From positions 270,047 to 334,046 of the forward strand of contig NZ_JANTHZ010000003.1 in assembly GCF_024752355.1 (NCBI RefSeq): a stretch of 64,000 bases of DNA, in the 5' to 3' direction. This stretch comes from Ancylobacter mangrovi. Lineage in GTDB: Bacteria > Pseudomonadota > Alphaproteobacteria > Rhizobiales > Xanthobacteraceae. Of this stretch, positions 24,284 through 34,700 are shown in pieces. How positions within the stretch are numbered: position 1 is the stretch's first letter; the number at the start of each line of letters is the position of its first letter. The translations under genes were made by a program, and so were the position numbers. Under the pieces are notes generated by a model. It was not told the DNA's origin, searched no databases, and saw only the letters and a list, made by a program, of their open reading frames with translations.

Positions 24284-26209
24284 ATGGTTCTGTCTCCCCG
24301 CCACGCGAGGCTGCTGCTGGGCGCGATCGCCCTCGGCCTCGCCGCCGTGCAGTTCATTCCGGTCTTCATGGGCCGGGCGCTCTACGAGATCTCGCTGCTC
24401 TCGGCCCATGTCGGCGCGACCACCGCCATCGTCTACCTGATGGTCGGCCAGTCCGGCCGGCGCAAGGAAGGCGAGGGGGTGCCGGTGCTCGACCTCGTCT
24501 GCGCCCTGCTCGCGCTCGCCTGCGCGGTCTATTTCTTCCGCCAGGGCGGGCGCGTGGCGGAGCGGATCGAGGGCGTCGATCCGGTCTATACCTCCGACTA
24601 TGTGTTCGGCATTGTGCTGATCCTGCTGCTGGTCGAGGCCGCGCGGCGGATCGCCGGCATCGTGCTCGCCGCGCTCGCGGTACTGTTCATCGTCTATGTC
24701 TTCGCCGGCCCGTATCTGCCGGGACCGCTCGCCCATAGCGGCATGTCGCTGAAGCGCTTCATCGACCTGCAGGTGCTGTCCGACCAGGGCATCTTCGGCA
24801 CGCCGATCTCGGCCTCGGCCAACATGGTGTTCTACTTCGTCATCGTCGGCGCGTTCCTGGAGCGCTCCGGGGCGGGGCGGCTGTTCGTCGATCTCGCCTA
24901 TTGCGCCACCGGCCGCGCCTGGGGCGGGGCGGCGAAGGCGGGCGTGGTCTCCTCCGGCCTGTTCGGCACGGTGTCGGGCAGCGCGGTCGCCAACGTCCTG
25001 ATGAGCGGGGTCGTCACCATCCCGCTGATGCGGCGCACCGGCTTCAAGGCCAATTTCGCCGGCGCGGTGGAGGCCACCGCCTCGACCGGCGGCCAGCTTG
25101 CCCCGCCGGTGATGGGGGCGGCGGCCTTCATCCTCGCCGACATCGTCGGCGTCAGCTACGGCACGGTGGCCTATGCCGCGATCGTGCCGGCGGCGCTGTT
25201 CTATCTCTCGCTCTACGTGCTGGTCGACAGCCATGCGCGCCGCCACGGCCTGGCGCCGAACAAGGACCTGCCGCTCGCCGAATCCTGGCGCGGCTTCCGC
25301 GAGCGCTGGCACGTGTTGCTTCCGCTGGTGCTGATGGTCTACCTGCTCACCTCGCAATATTCGCTGATGCGGGTCGGCGCCGTGACCATGGTGGCGATCA
25401 TCGTGGTGAGCTGGCTGCGTCCCGTCACCCGGCTCGGCCTCAAGGACATCTATGCCGCGCTGGTCTCGGGCGCGCGCAGCGCGGCGGAGGTGGCGGTGCC
25501 CTCGGCGGTCGCCGGCATCATCGTCGGCGCGCTGGTGCACACCGGCATGGCGTTGCATCTCGAACGCTGGCTGCTCGACGTCGCCGGCAGCTCGCTGTTC
25601 GTCTCGCTGCTGGGGGCGATGTTCCTGACGCTGGTGTTCGGCATGGGTATGCCGACCGCCGCCGCCTATCTGGTCGCCGCCATCCTGGTCGGCCCGGCGC
25701 TGCAGAATCTCGGCGTGCCGCCGCTGGAGGCGCACCTGTTCATCTTCTACTTCTCGGTGCTGTCGATGGTGACGCCGCCGGTGGCGCTCGCCGCCTATGC
25801 CGCGGCGGGGGTGAGCGGGGGCTCGCTGTGGACCACCGGGCTGATCTCGTTCGGCCTCGCCATTCCCGGCTTCATCATCCCCTTCGCCTTCGTGTCCGAT
25901 CCTTCGCTGCTGCTGCAGGGCGACGCGCTCGACATCGTGCGCACGGTCGGCACCGCGGTGGTCGGAGTGTGCGCGACCGCCGCCGCCTCGGGCGGGTTCG
26001 CGCTCGGCCGGCTGTCGACGCCCGCGCGCGCGGCGCTGTTCGCCGGCGGCGTGCTGCTGATCGTGCCGGACAACGCCTCCGAGATCGCCGGCCTCGTCCT
26101 GCTCGTGCTGGTGATGGGCTGGCAGCTGCGCTTCGCCCGCGGGCAGGCGGGCGCGGCGGGCGGCGGGGCGGCAAAGCCCGACGCCTGCTCCGAGACATCC
26201 ACCTCCTGA
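24284..26209 (+). CDS. TRAP transporter fused permease subunit (4TM-12TM type)
   Basis: This inner-membrane protein of 641 residues fuses the small (DctQ-like) and large (DctM-like) TRAP subunits, as is normal for TAXI systems. The large-domain hallmarks are SGLFGTVSGSAVANVLMSGV, TASTGGQLAPPVMGAAAF, LVFGMGMPTAAAYLVAAIL and MVTPPVALAAYAAAGVSGG. About 16-18 membrane helices are expected. It starts 43 bp after the receptor gene with GGAGG nearby. Confidence 0.94.
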   Translation: MVLSPRHARLLLGAIALGLAAVQFIPVFMGRALYEISLLSAHVGATTAIVYLMVGQSGRRKEGEGVPVLDLVCALLALACAVYFFRQGGRVAERIEGVDPVYTSDYVFGIVLILLLVEAARRIAGIVLAALAVLFIVYVFAGPYLPGPLAHSGMSLKRFIDLQVLSDQGIFGTPISASANMVFYFVIVGAFLERSGAGRLFVDLAYCATGRAWGGAAKAGVVSSGLFGTVSGSAVANVLMSGVVTIPLMRRTGFKANFAGAVEATASTGGQLAPPVMGAAAFILADIVGVSYGTVAYAAIVPAALFYLSLYVLVDSHARRHGLAPNKDLPLAESWRGFRERWHVLLPLVLMVYLLTSQYSLMRVGAVTMVAIIVVSWLRPVTRLGLKDIYAALVSGARSAAEVAVPSAVAGIIVGALVHTGMALHLERWLLDVAGSSLFVSLLGAMFLTLVFGMGMPTAAAYLVAAILVGPALQNLGVPPLEAHLFIFYFSVLSMVTPPVALAAYAAAGVSGGSLWTTGLISFGLAIPGFIIPFAFVSDPSLLLQGDALDIVRTVGTAVVGVCATAAASGGFALGRLSTPARAALFAGGVLLIVPDNASEIAGLVLLVLVMGWQLRFARGQAGAAGGGAAKPDACSETSTS

Positions 26210-26232
26210 AGAGTCCGAGGATCGCTCGTCCG

Positions 26233-27738
26233 ATGCGTACGAAAATCGAAGCCGGCTGGATCGTCGGCCATGAGAAGGGCCACCACACGCTGCTGCGCGA
26301 CGGGGTGGTGGTGTTCGAGGGCAACCGGATCATCCATGTCGGCCCGTCCTTCGAGGGCGAGGTGGACCGCACGATCGACGCCCGGGGCAAGCTCGTCACG
26401 CCCGGCTTCATCGACACCCACGTGCATTCGGGCCACCGCGCCTCGCACCGGCTGATCTCCGACACCGGCCGGCCGATCTATTACGGCCAGCCCTTCCTTG
26501 AGATCAGCGTGCCGAAGGAAGGCGCGACGGTGAGCGGGGATGCGCGCTACCTCAAGCACGGCGATCCCGGCGCGGAGGCGGCGTTCGCGCGCAACGCCAC
26601 CTTCACCGTGGCCGAGCTGCTGCGCAACGGCGTGACCACCTTCATCGAGTTCGGCAGCCAGCTAAAGGTGCAGGACGCGCTGCTGGCGGAGGTCTCCCGG
26701 CTCGGCACCCGCGCCTATCTGGCGCCGGGCTATGATTGCGGGCGCTGGGTGGGCGACGAGCAGGGCCGGCTGAAGCGCGTGCGCGACGACAAGCTCGGCC
26801 TCGACGGGCTCGAAGTGGCGCTCGACTGGATCGCTCGCAATGACGGCGCCGCCGGCGGGCGGGTGCGCGGCATATTGGTGCCGCGCGAGGTGGAGACGGC
26901 GAGCCTCGAGCTGCTGCGCCGTACCCGCGAGGCGGCGGACGAGCTCGGCCTGCCGATGGCGACCCACGCTGCCTACAGCGTGATCGAGTTCTACGAGACC
27001 GTGCGCGAATACATGATGACGCCGATCGAGGTGCTGGACAGCCTCGGCATGCTGCGCCCGACGCTGAACATCGGGCACGGCAACTTCATCTCCGACAACC
27101 CGAACCTGAATTTCGCGCGCAAGGACGATCTGCGCCTGATGGGCGAGGCGGGCGTCAGCATCTCGCACTGCCCGATCAACATCGTGCGGCGCTCGCGCAC
27201 GCTGGACAGCTGGGAGAGCTACCGCGCGGCGGGGGTGAACATCTCGATCGGCTCGGACACCTATCCGCGCGACATGATCATGAACATGCGCACCGCCTCC
27301 TATCTCGGCAAGGTGATGAGCCACACCTACCTCGCCGCCACGGCCGGGCAGGCGCTGGAGGCGGCGACGCTGGGCGGCGCCCGATCGGTGGGGCGCGACG
27401 ACCTCGGGCGCCTCGCGCCGGGCGCGCTCGCCGACATCGTCATCATCGACCAGTCGGGCCGCAACTCGCTGCGCTACGGGCCGGTGCGCGACCCGGTCAA
27501 GAGCCTCGTCGAATGCGGCGTGGGCGACGATGTGGACACGGTGATCGTCGACGGCGAGATCCGCATGGAAAACGGCATCATCCCCGGCGTCGACTTCGGA
27601 GAGCTGAACGCCTGGGCGCAGCAGGCGGGCGAGGCGGTGTGGGACAGCCTTGCGCAATGGGACCCGCTCGGGCGCAGCGCCGAGGAGGCCTGCCCCTGGT
27701 GCTACCCCGCCGCCGGCTTCGCCTGTGAGCCGGTGTGA
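26233..27738 (+). CDS. Amidohydrolase-superfamily enzyme (metal-dependent hydrolase/deaminase type)
   Basis: This cytoplasmic TIM-barrel hydrolase has 501 residues and resembles the SsnA/chlorohydrolase/guanine deaminase branch. Metal ligands are recognisable: HVH at about 63-65 after GFIDT, H245 in ATHAAYS, H282 in NIGHGNFIS and D342 in SIGSDTYPRDM. The lack of a carboxylated lysine and the single-metal pattern suit deaminase or dehalogenase-type chemistry. The small N- and C-terminal beta-sandwich is present (RTIDARGKLVTPG, DIVIIDQSGR). The gene lies 23 bp after the TRAP permease and 13 bp before ubiX. It probably acts on the imported compound before or after decarboxylation. Confidence 0.9.
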   Translation: MRTKIEAGWIVGHEKGHHTLLRDGVVVFEGNRIIHVGPSFEGEVDRTIDARGKLVTPGFIDTHVHSGHRASHRLISDTGRPIYYGQPFLEISVPKEGATVSGDARYLKHGDPGAEAAFARNATFTVAELLRNGVTTFIEFGSQLKVQDALLAEVSRLGTRAYLAPGYDCGRWVGDEQGRLKRVRDDKLGLDGLEVALDWIARNDGAAGGRVRGILVPREVETASLELLRRTREAADELGLPMATHAAYSVIEFYETVREYMMTPIEVLDSLGMLRPTLNIGHGNFISDNPNLNFARKDDLRLMGEAGVSISHCPINIVRRSRTLDSWESYRAAGVNISIGSDTYPRDMIMNMRTASYLGKVMSHTYLAATAGQALEAATLGGARSVGRDDLGRLAPGALADIVIIDQSGRNSLRYGPVRDPVKSLVECGVGDDVDTVIVDGEIRMENGIIPGVDFGELNAWAQQAGEAVWDSLAQWDPLGRSAEEACPWCYPAAGFACEPV

Positions 27739-27751
27739 GGGACGCGCGCGG

Positions 27752-28348
27752 ATGAGCGGTGGGACGAAGCCGATCGTCGTCGGCATCAGCGGCGCCTCGG
27801 GGGCGGTGCTCGGGGTGCGGCTGCTCGACGTGCTGGCGGGCCTCGGCATCGAGAGCCATCTGGTGATGACGCGCTCGGCGCAGGTGACGCTGGCGCACGA
27901 GACCGACCTGAAGGTGGCCGACGTGCATGCGCGCGCCAGCGTGGTCCATTCGGTGGACAATATCGGCGCGGCGATCTCGAGCGGCTCGTTCCCGACCGCC
28001 GGGATGATCGTCGCCCCATGCTCGATCCGCTCGATGTCGGAGATCGCCACCGGCGTGACCTCCAACCTGCTGACCCGGGCCGCCGACGTGGTGCTGAAGG
28101 AGCGCCGGCGGCTGGTGCTGCTGGTGCGCGAGACGCCGCTCCATCTCGGCCATCTGCGCTCGATGACGCAAGTGACCGAGATGGGCGCCATCGTCATGCC
28201 GCCGGTGCCCGGCTTCTATGTGCGCCCTGAGAGCGTCGACGACATCGTCGACCACACGATCGGGCGCGCGCTCGACCTGTTCGGCATCGACGCCGGCATC
28301 TTCCGGCGCTGGACCGGCGCCCGCATGCCCTCGCCGGGGCGGGACTGA
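27752..28348 (+). CDS. ubiX: UbiX-family flavin prenyltransferase
   Basis: This dodecameric FMN prenyltransferase makes prFMN from FMN and dimethylallyl phosphate; it has 198 residues, the standard size. Signature features are VVGISGASGAVLGVRLLDVL (FMN binding), PCSIRSMSEIATGVTSNLLTRAADVVLKERR and LLVRETPLHLGHLRSM, all diagnostic. It is the last gene of the UbiD cluster and should supply the cofactor of the decarboxylase at 21795-23192. A genome of this type usually has another ubiX for ubiquinone synthesis, so this is likely a dedicated copy. Confidence 0.94.
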   Translation: MSGGTKPIVVGISGASGAVLGVRLLDVLAGLGIESHLVMTRSAQVTLAHETDLKVADVHARASVVHSVDNIGAAISSGSFPTAGMIVAPCSIRSMSEIATGVTSNLLTRAADVVLKERRRLVLLVRETPLHLGHLRSMTQVTEMGAIVMPPVPGFYVRPESVDDIVDHTIGRALDLFGIDAGIFRRWTGARMPSPGRD

Positions 28349-28364
28349 CGGCCGGGGGGCCTCG

Positions 28365-29003
28365 CTATGCCGGGCGGCGCTCGATCTCCCTCAGATAGGC
28401 GCAGAACATGTCGGCCATCGCCCCCGCATAGGCGGTGATCTCGGCCGGGCTGCGCGGGCTTTCCGAGAATTCCTTGGCGGCCGCGCCGAGCGTGGTGATG
28501 ATCACCTCGCCCGCGAGTTCGCGCGTCGCCTCGCCGACGCCCGGCAGCGCCTCGCGCATGAAGCGGTGGAACAACAGGTCGCCGGAGGCCATCACCTCCT
28601 GCACCTCGGGCGCGTCGCGGTAGAGCGGGGCGGCGTCGTCGAGCGCGCCGCGCATCGGCGCCTCGTCGCATTCCGAGCGCACGAAGGCCTCGACCAGGCG
28701 TCGCAGCCGGTCGAGCGGCGGCGTGCCGCCATCCTCGAGGATGGTGCGCATCAGTTCGATGGTCTGGTGCCATTCCTCGCTCTGCAGGCGGAACAGGATC
28801 GCCGCCTTGTTGGGGAAGTACTGGTAGAGCGAGCCGATGCTCACACCCGCCTTCTCCGCCACCCGCGCGGTGGTGAAACGCGCCGCCCCCTCGCTCGCCA
28901 GAACCTGAGTCGCTGCATCCAGAATCGCCGCAACGAGTGCCTCCGAGCGCGCCTGCTGGGGACGTTTTCGAAACGATATCAGAGGCTTCGGGTGGTCGGC
29001 CAC
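28365..29003 (-). CDS. TetR-family transcriptional regulator
   Basis: This 212-residue repressor has an N-terminal helix-turn-helix (LDAATQVLASEGAARFTTARVAEKAG..SIGSLYQYFPNKAAIL), fully typical of TetR. The all-helical ligand domain follows and contains GALDDAAPLYRDAPEV. GTG at 29003 has GGAG six bases upstream and removes an unusual N-terminal extension, so it is preferred to an ATG 66 bases upstream. It diverges from an O-methyltransferase gene over 93 bp and is the likely regulator of that gene. Only weak inverted repeats (CGAAT/ATTCG around 29021-29044) are visible there. Confidence 0.9.
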   Translation of the reverse strand: MADHPKPLISFRKRPQQARSEALVAAILDAATQVLASEGAARFTTARVAEKAGVSIGSLYQYFPNKAAILFRLQSEEWHQTIELMRTILEDGGTPPLDRLRRLVEAFVRSECDEAPMRGALDDAAPLYRDAPEVQEVMASGDLLFHRFMREALPGVGEATRELAGEVIITTLGAAAKEFSESPRSPAEITAYAGAMADMFCAYLREIERRPA

Positions 29004-29096
29004 GGGGCGCTCCGGGAATGCGAATAGAGAACGCGAGTAATTCGTCGTATTTCTAACCCAACACGACATCGCATTCCTTTGCAACCGGAGACACCC

Positions 29097-29771
29097 ATGA
29101 CCACCCTGACCACGGCGCCGGTGGCGCCGCTCATCGCCGACCTGTTCGCGCAGGCCGAGAATGCCTGGTCGGCGACGCCCTCGGTCGCCACCTACTGGTC
29201 GGCGCTGACCGTGCCCGAGCGCGACCGCCTCATGCGCAGCACCACGGACTACGCCGACCTCTACGCCCGCCTGAAGGACCTGCCGCTCGCCGTCTCGCCG
29301 CAGACCGGGACGCTGCTCTACATGCTGGCGCGGGCGACGCGGGCCCGCAGCATCGTCGAGTTCGGCACCTCGTTCGGCGTCTCGACCCTGCACCTCGCGG
29401 CGGCGCTGAGGGACAATGGCGGCGGCCGGCTGATCACCGGCGAGTTCGAGCCCTCCAAGGTGGCGCGGGCGCGCGCGAACCTCGCGGCCGGCGGCCTCGA
29501 CGACCTCGTCGAATTCCGGCTGGGCGACGCACTCGAGACGCTCGCCGCCGACCTTCCCGAGAGCGTCGACCTGCTGCTGCTTGACGGCGCCAAGGGCCTC
29601 TATGCCGCGGTGCTGAAGCTCGTCGAGGACCGGCTGCGGCCCGGCGCGCTGGTGGTCGCCGACAACGCCGATTTCTGCCCGGACTATCTCGAGCGCGTGC
29701 GCTCGCCCGAGCAGGGCTACCTGTCGGTGCCGTTTGGCGGCGACGTCGAGGTCTCGATGCGGATCGCCTGA
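29097..29771 (+). CDS. SAM-dependent O-methyltransferase
   Basis: This class I methyltransferase of the O-methyltransferase family 3 (catechol-OMT-like) has 224 residues. The SAM site reads SIVEFGTSFGVSTLHLAAAL (motif I), with TGEFEPSKVARARANL (motif II acidic residue) and SVDLLLLDGAKGLYAAVLK carrying the metal-binding aspartate; VVADNADF follows. CGGAG lies nine bases before the ATG. Divergence from a TetR gene suggests inducible methylation of a phenolic or similar compound. A paralogue is encoded at 61958-62590. Confidence 0.9.
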   Translation: MTTLTTAPVAPLIADLFAQAENAWSATPSVATYWSALTVPERDRLMRSTTDYADLYARLKDLPLAVSPQTGTLLYMLARATRARSIVEFGTSFGVSTLHLAAALRDNGGGRLITGEFEPSKVARARANLAAGGLDDLVEFRLGDALETLAADLPESVDLLLLDGAKGLYAAVLKLVEDRLRPGALVVADNADFCPDYLERVRSPEQGYLSVPFGGDVEVSMRIA

Positions 29772-29822
29772 ACCGCTCCCCGCCGCCCGCCCCATGCCCG
29801 ATGCAAGACGAGGTCATCCATC

Positions 29823-30560
29823 ATGTCCGACACCCTTCGAACCGCGATCGTCACCGGCGCCTCAAGGGGCATCGGCGCGGCGCTCGCCCGCCGCCTCGCC
29901 GTCGACGGCTTCCGCACGGTGGTCAACTACGCTTCCAGCGCCAGTGAGGCGGAGGCGGTGGTCGCCGCCATCGAAGCGGCCGGCGGGAGCGCCATCGCCC
30001 TGCGCGCCGACGTCGCCGATCCTTCGGCCGTGGCCGATCTGTTCGACCGCGCGGAGGCCGTCTTCGGCCCGGTCGACGTGCTGGTGAACAATGCCGGCAT
30101 CAGCGCGATCGCGCCGCTCGCGGCGGTCACCGACGACGACTTCCAGCGCGTCGTCGCGGTCAACCTCACCGGCGCGTTCAACGGCATGCGCGAGGGCGCG
30201 CGGCGCGTGCGCGACGGCGGGCGCATCATCAACCTCTCGACCAGCCTGATCGGCGCCTATCTTCCCGCCCACGGCGTCTATGTGGCGACCAAGGCGGCGG
30301 TGGAGGGGCTGACCCATGTGCTGGCAAAGGAGCTCGGCTCCCGCCGGGTGACGGTCAACGCGGTGGCGCCGGGCCCGGTCGGCACCGAGCTGTTCTATGC
30401 CGGCCGCTCGCCGGAGATGGTCCAGCGCCTCGTCGCCGACATCCCGCTCGGCCGGCTGGGCGAGCCCGACGACATCGCCCGCGTGGTCTCCTTCCTCGCC
30501 GGGCCGGACGGCGGCTGGGTGAGCGGACAGGTCATCAAGGCGAATGGCGGGCGCAACTGA
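29823..30560 (+). CDS. SDR-family oxidoreductase
   Basis: This is a classical short-chain dehydrogenase/reductase of 245 residues. The cofactor motif TGASRGIGAALARRL lies near the N-terminus, followed by DVLVNNAG. The catalytic tetrad is visible as S (INLSTSLIG), Y (HGVYVATKAAVEG) and the following K. The C-terminal AGPDGGWVSGQVIKANGG is typical of FabG-like members. It lies 51 bp after the O-methyltransferase gene and may be co-transcribed. It is closely similar to the SDR at 55773-56510 in both sequence and C-terminus. The substrate is unknown. Confidence 0.92.
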   Translation: MSDTLRTAIVTGASRGIGAALARRLAVDGFRTVVNYASSASEAEAVVAAIEAAGGSAIALRADVADPSAVADLFDRAEAVFGPVDVLVNNAGISAIAPLAAVTDDDFQRVVAVNLTGAFNGMREGARRVRDGGRIINLSTSLIGAYLPAHGVYVATKAAVEGLTHVLAKELGSRRVTVNAVAPGPVGTELFYAGRSPEMVQRLVADIPLGRLGEPDDIARVVSFLAGPDGGWVSGQVIKANGGRN

Positions 30561-30674
30561 CGCCCGCGGGCGCTGATGCGCGCGCCGCCTTGTGGGCAAG
30601 TCGACCTCGGGGCGATTATCCGTGCCGCCGCTTCCCTTATCCGGCTATGGTGAGGCAATGGCCGATAGGTGTCC

Positions 30675-31733
30675 ATGAGCGTGCGTGCCACTTCCATTCT
30701 GCTCGGTATCTGCGCCGCGGTCCTTGCCGGCGGCGCGTGCTATTTCGCCCGCGGGCTGATCGCGCCGGTGGCGTTCGCGCTGTTCGTCATCGCCCTCGTC
30801 TGGCCGCTCCAGGCCCGGTTGCAGGCGCGCATGGCGAAGCTGCCGGCGATGGCGGTCAGCCTCTCGGTGACCATCCTCGTCATCGGGGCGCTGGGCTACG
30901 CCACCGTGTGGGGGCTGAGCCAGACCGGGCGCTGGCTGATCGTCAACGCCGCCCGCTTCCAGGCCATCTACACCGAGACCACCACCTGGCTCGAGGGCCA
31001 TGGCCTGTACTCCGCCGGCATGCTGGCGGACACCTTCAACGTCGGCTGGCTGATCGGCATGTTCCAGGGTCTGGCCGGGCGGCTGAACGCCATGCTCGGC
31101 TTCGCGGTGGTGACGCTGGTCTATGTGATGCTCGGCCTGCTCGAGGTCGACATCATGCGCGCCAAGCTCGCCGGCGAAGCGGGCGAGGCGGGGCGCCGGC
31201 TGCTGCGCGCGAGCGCGGCGGTGGCGGCGAAGTTCCGCACCTACATGATGGTGCGCACGGTGATGAGCGTGCTCACCGGCCTGTTCGTGTGGGCGGTGAC
31301 GGCGGCGCTCGGGCTCGACCTCGCGCCAGCCTTCGGCGTGATCGCCTTCGCGCTGAACTACATCCCCTTCATCGGGCCGCTGGTGGCGACGCTGCTGCCG
31401 ACCTTCTTCTCGCTGGCGCAGTTCGGCTCGTGGGAGACGGCGGTGCTGGTGTTCGTCGCCATGAACGTGATCCAGTTCTTCTCCGGCAGCTATATCGAGC
31501 CGCGCGTGGCGGGCCGGGCGCTCGCCATGTCGCCGTTCCTGGTGCTGCTGTCGGTGTTCTTCTGGTCGTTCATGTGGGGCATGGCCGGGGCCTTCATCGG
31601 CGTGCCGCTGGTGATCGCCGCGCTCACCTTCTGCGAGGAGGGCGAGGAGACGCGCTGGATCGCGCGGCTGCTGTCGGGCCGCGAGGAGCCGCCGGCCTCA
31701 CCTCCCGCCGACGCGGTGGCGGGGCCGCTCTAG
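30675..31733 (+). CDS. AI-2E family transporter (PerM/YdiK-like)
   Basis: This integral membrane protein of 352 residues belongs to the AI-2E/UPF0118 family. Paired N-terminal helices (SILLGICAAVLAGGACYFARG, PVAFALFVIALVWPLQARL), a central soluble stretch, and the conserved FALNYIPFIGPLVATLLPTFFSLAQFGSW with GSYIEPRVAGRALAMSPF are diagnostic. Members export small molecules, sodium or autoinducer-2; the role here is unknown. GTG at 30669 is an alternative start two codons earlier. Confidence 0.9.
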   Translation: MSVRATSILLGICAAVLAGGACYFARGLIAPVAFALFVIALVWPLQARLQARMAKLPAMAVSLSVTILVIGALGYATVWGLSQTGRWLIVNAARFQAIYTETTTWLEGHGLYSAGMLADTFNVGWLIGMFQGLAGRLNAMLGFAVVTLVYVMLGLLEVDIMRAKLAGEAGEAGRRLLRASAAVAAKFRTYMMVRTVMSVLTGLFVWAVTAALGLDLAPAFGVIAFALNYIPFIGPLVATLLPTFFSLAQFGSWETAVLVFVAMNVIQFFSGSYIEPRVAGRALAMSPFLVLLSVFFWSFMWGMAGAFIGVPLVIAALTFCEEGEETRWIARLLSGREEPPASPPADAVAGPL

Positions 31734-31762
31734 GCGGACGACTTCGGCGGCGCGTGGTGCGC

Positions 31763-34700
31763 TCAGGGCGTCGCCGGTGGGCGCCGTTCGCGGCTGGTGG
31801 CGAGATAGAGCGCCGGCAGGAACAGCAGCGTCAGCAGGGTGGCGACCAGCAGCCCGCCCATGATGGCGAACGCCATCGGCCCCCAGAACACGGTCGGCGC
31901 GATGGGGATCATGCCGAGCACGGTGGAGACGGCGGTCAGCATGATCGGCGTGAAGCGGGCGCAGGAGGCGTCGACCACCGCCTCGCGCACGGCCTTGCCG
32001 GCGGCGCGCTCGGCCTCGATCTGGCCGATCAGGATGACGGCGTTCTTGATGATCATGCCGATCAGCGCCAGCACGCCGAGAATGGCGACGAAGCCGAGCG
32101 GGCGGTTGGAGACCAGCAGCGCCAGCACCACGCCGATAAGCCCCAGCGGGGCGACGCTGAGCACGATGAAGGTGAGCGAGAAGCGGCGGAGCTGGAACAT
32201 CAGCACGGTGAGCATGATGAGCAGCATCAGCGGCACCACCGCCTGCACCGAGGCGAGCGAGGAGGCGCTCTCCTCGACCGTGCCGCCGGTCTCGATGCGG
32301 TAGCCGGCCGGCAGGGTCTTGGCGAGCTCGGCGATCCTGGGGCCGAGCTGGTCCACCACCGTCTCGGGCAGCACGCCCTCGACGATGTCGGACTGGACGG
32401 TAAGGGTGGGCAGCCGGTCGCGGCGCCAGACCAGCGGCTGGGTCTGGGCGTAGTCGAAGGTGGCGAACTGGCTCAGCGGCACGGTGCGCCCGCCGGGCAG
32501 CGGCACCTGCAGCGTGCGCAGCGTGTCGAGCGAGACGCGCTGCTCGTCGGTCGCGCGCAGCACCACGTTGACGAGGTAGATGTCGTCGCGCACCTGTGTC
32601 ACCGGCGCGCCGGTCACCACCGTGTTCAGCACCGCGCCGATGGCGGCGGTGGAGAGGCCGAGCAGCCGGGCCTGGTCCTGGTTCACATGGACGCGGATCT
32701 CGCGCGCGGGCTCGATCCAGTCATAGTTGACGGTGCGCGTCAGCGGGTCGGCGGCGATGACCTCGGCAAGCTTCAGCGCGATGTCGCGCACTTGGGTGAG
32801 GTCGGTGCCGACCACGCGGTACTGGATCGGCCAGCCCACCGGTGGGCCGAGCTCGAGCGGCGAGACGCGGCTCACCACCGAGGGGAAGTCCTCCGCCAGC
32901 AGCTTGACGAGGCGCGCGTGCAGGCGCTCGCGCGCCTCGACGTCCTTCGCCACCACCACCGCCTGGCCGAAGAAGTCGTTGGGGAGATGGGCGTTGAGCG
33001 GCAGGTAGAAGCGGATGGCGCCGCGCCCGACATAGCCGCTCCAGCGGTCGACGTCGGGATCGCCCTTCAGCGCGGCGTCGAGCCGCTCCATCGCCCGCTC
33101 GGTGGCGTAGATGGAGGCGTTCTGCGGGAGCTGGAGGTCGACCAGCAGCTCGGGCCGGTCGGAGGAGGGGAAGAACTGGCGCGGGATCAGCGGCATCAGC
33201 AGCACCGCGGCGACGAACAGGGCCAGCGTGATCGCCACCGTGACCCAGCGCGCGGCGAGCGCGGCCGAGAGCAGGCCGCGATAGACCCGCATCACCCGTC
33301 CCGGCTCGCCGCCGGCGCTCTTCGGCGGCTTCAGGATGACGAGGCCGATCAGTGGCGCGAACAGCACCGCCACCAGCCACGACACCAGCAGCGCGACCGC
33401 CACCACCGCGAACAGGGTGAAGGTGTATTCGCCCGCCGAGGAGGCGGCGAAGCCCACCGGCACGAAGCCGGCGATGGTCACCAGCGTGCCGGCCAGCATG
33501 GCGAAGGCATAGGTCCTGAACGCGTAGACCGCCGCCACCTCCTTGCGCTCGCCGGCCGCGAGGCGCCCGAGCGTGGCGTCGGTGGTGGTCATGGCGTCGT
33601 CCACCATCAGCGCCAGGGCGATGATGAGCGCGCCGAGCGAGATGCGCTGCATGTCGATGTTGAGCAGCCACATGACGGCGAACACGCCGGCCAGCGTCAG
33701 CGGGATGGTGAGCGCCACCATCAGCCCGGCGCGCAGGCCGAGGGCGATGAAGCTCACTACCAGGATGATGAGGATCGCCTGCCAGAGCGAGGTCATGAAC
33801 TCGGTGATGGCGCTGCGCACCGTCACCGCCTGGTCGGCGACGAGGTGCGGCTCGATGCCGATCGGCAGCTCGGCCGTGATCTCGGCCATGGCCTGCTCGA
33901 CATTGTGCCCGAGCTGGAGGATGTCGCCGCCCTCGCGCATCGAGATGGCGAGGCCGATCGCCGGCTCGCCATTGACGCGGAACATCGGCCGCGGCGGGTC
34001 GACATAGCCGCGCCGCACGGTGGCGATGTCGGACAGGCGCAGCATCCGCCCGCCGACGGCGAAATTGATGTTGGCGATGTCCTGCTCGGAGCCGAAGGCG
34101 CCGGTGACGTCGATCGCCAGCTTCTCGTCGCCAGTCTGGATGGTGCCGGCGGGCTGCACCACGTTCTGCGCCTGCAGCGCGGCGACCAGCGCGCTGCGGT
34201 CGATGCCGAGCGTCGCCAGCTCGCGCATCGAGAACTCGACGAAGATCTGCTCGTCCTGCTCGCCCAGCAGCTCGATCTTGGCGACGTCCGGCACGTTGAG
34301 CAGCCGCGAGCGCGCCCGCTCGACATAGTCGCGCAGCTCGCGATGGGTGAAGCCGTCGGCGGTGAAGCCGTAGATCAGGCCGAACGTGTCGCCGAACTCG
34401 TCGTTGAAGCCGGGGCCCACCACCCCCGCCGGCAGGGTGTGGCGCATGTCGCCGACGCTCTTGCGCACATGGTACCAGACGTCCGGCACCTCGGCGGCGG
34501 TGGTGCTGTCCTTGAGGTCGACGAAGATGGTGGTGACGCCGGGCCGGGTGTAGCTGCGGATATGGTCGAGATTCGGCGTCTCCTGCAGCGTGCGCTCGAG
34601 CCGCTCGGTCACCTGCTGCAGCGTGTCCTCGATGCTCGCGCCCGGCCAGGCGGCCTGCACCACCATGGTCTTGATGACGAAGGAGGGGTCCTCGGCGCGG

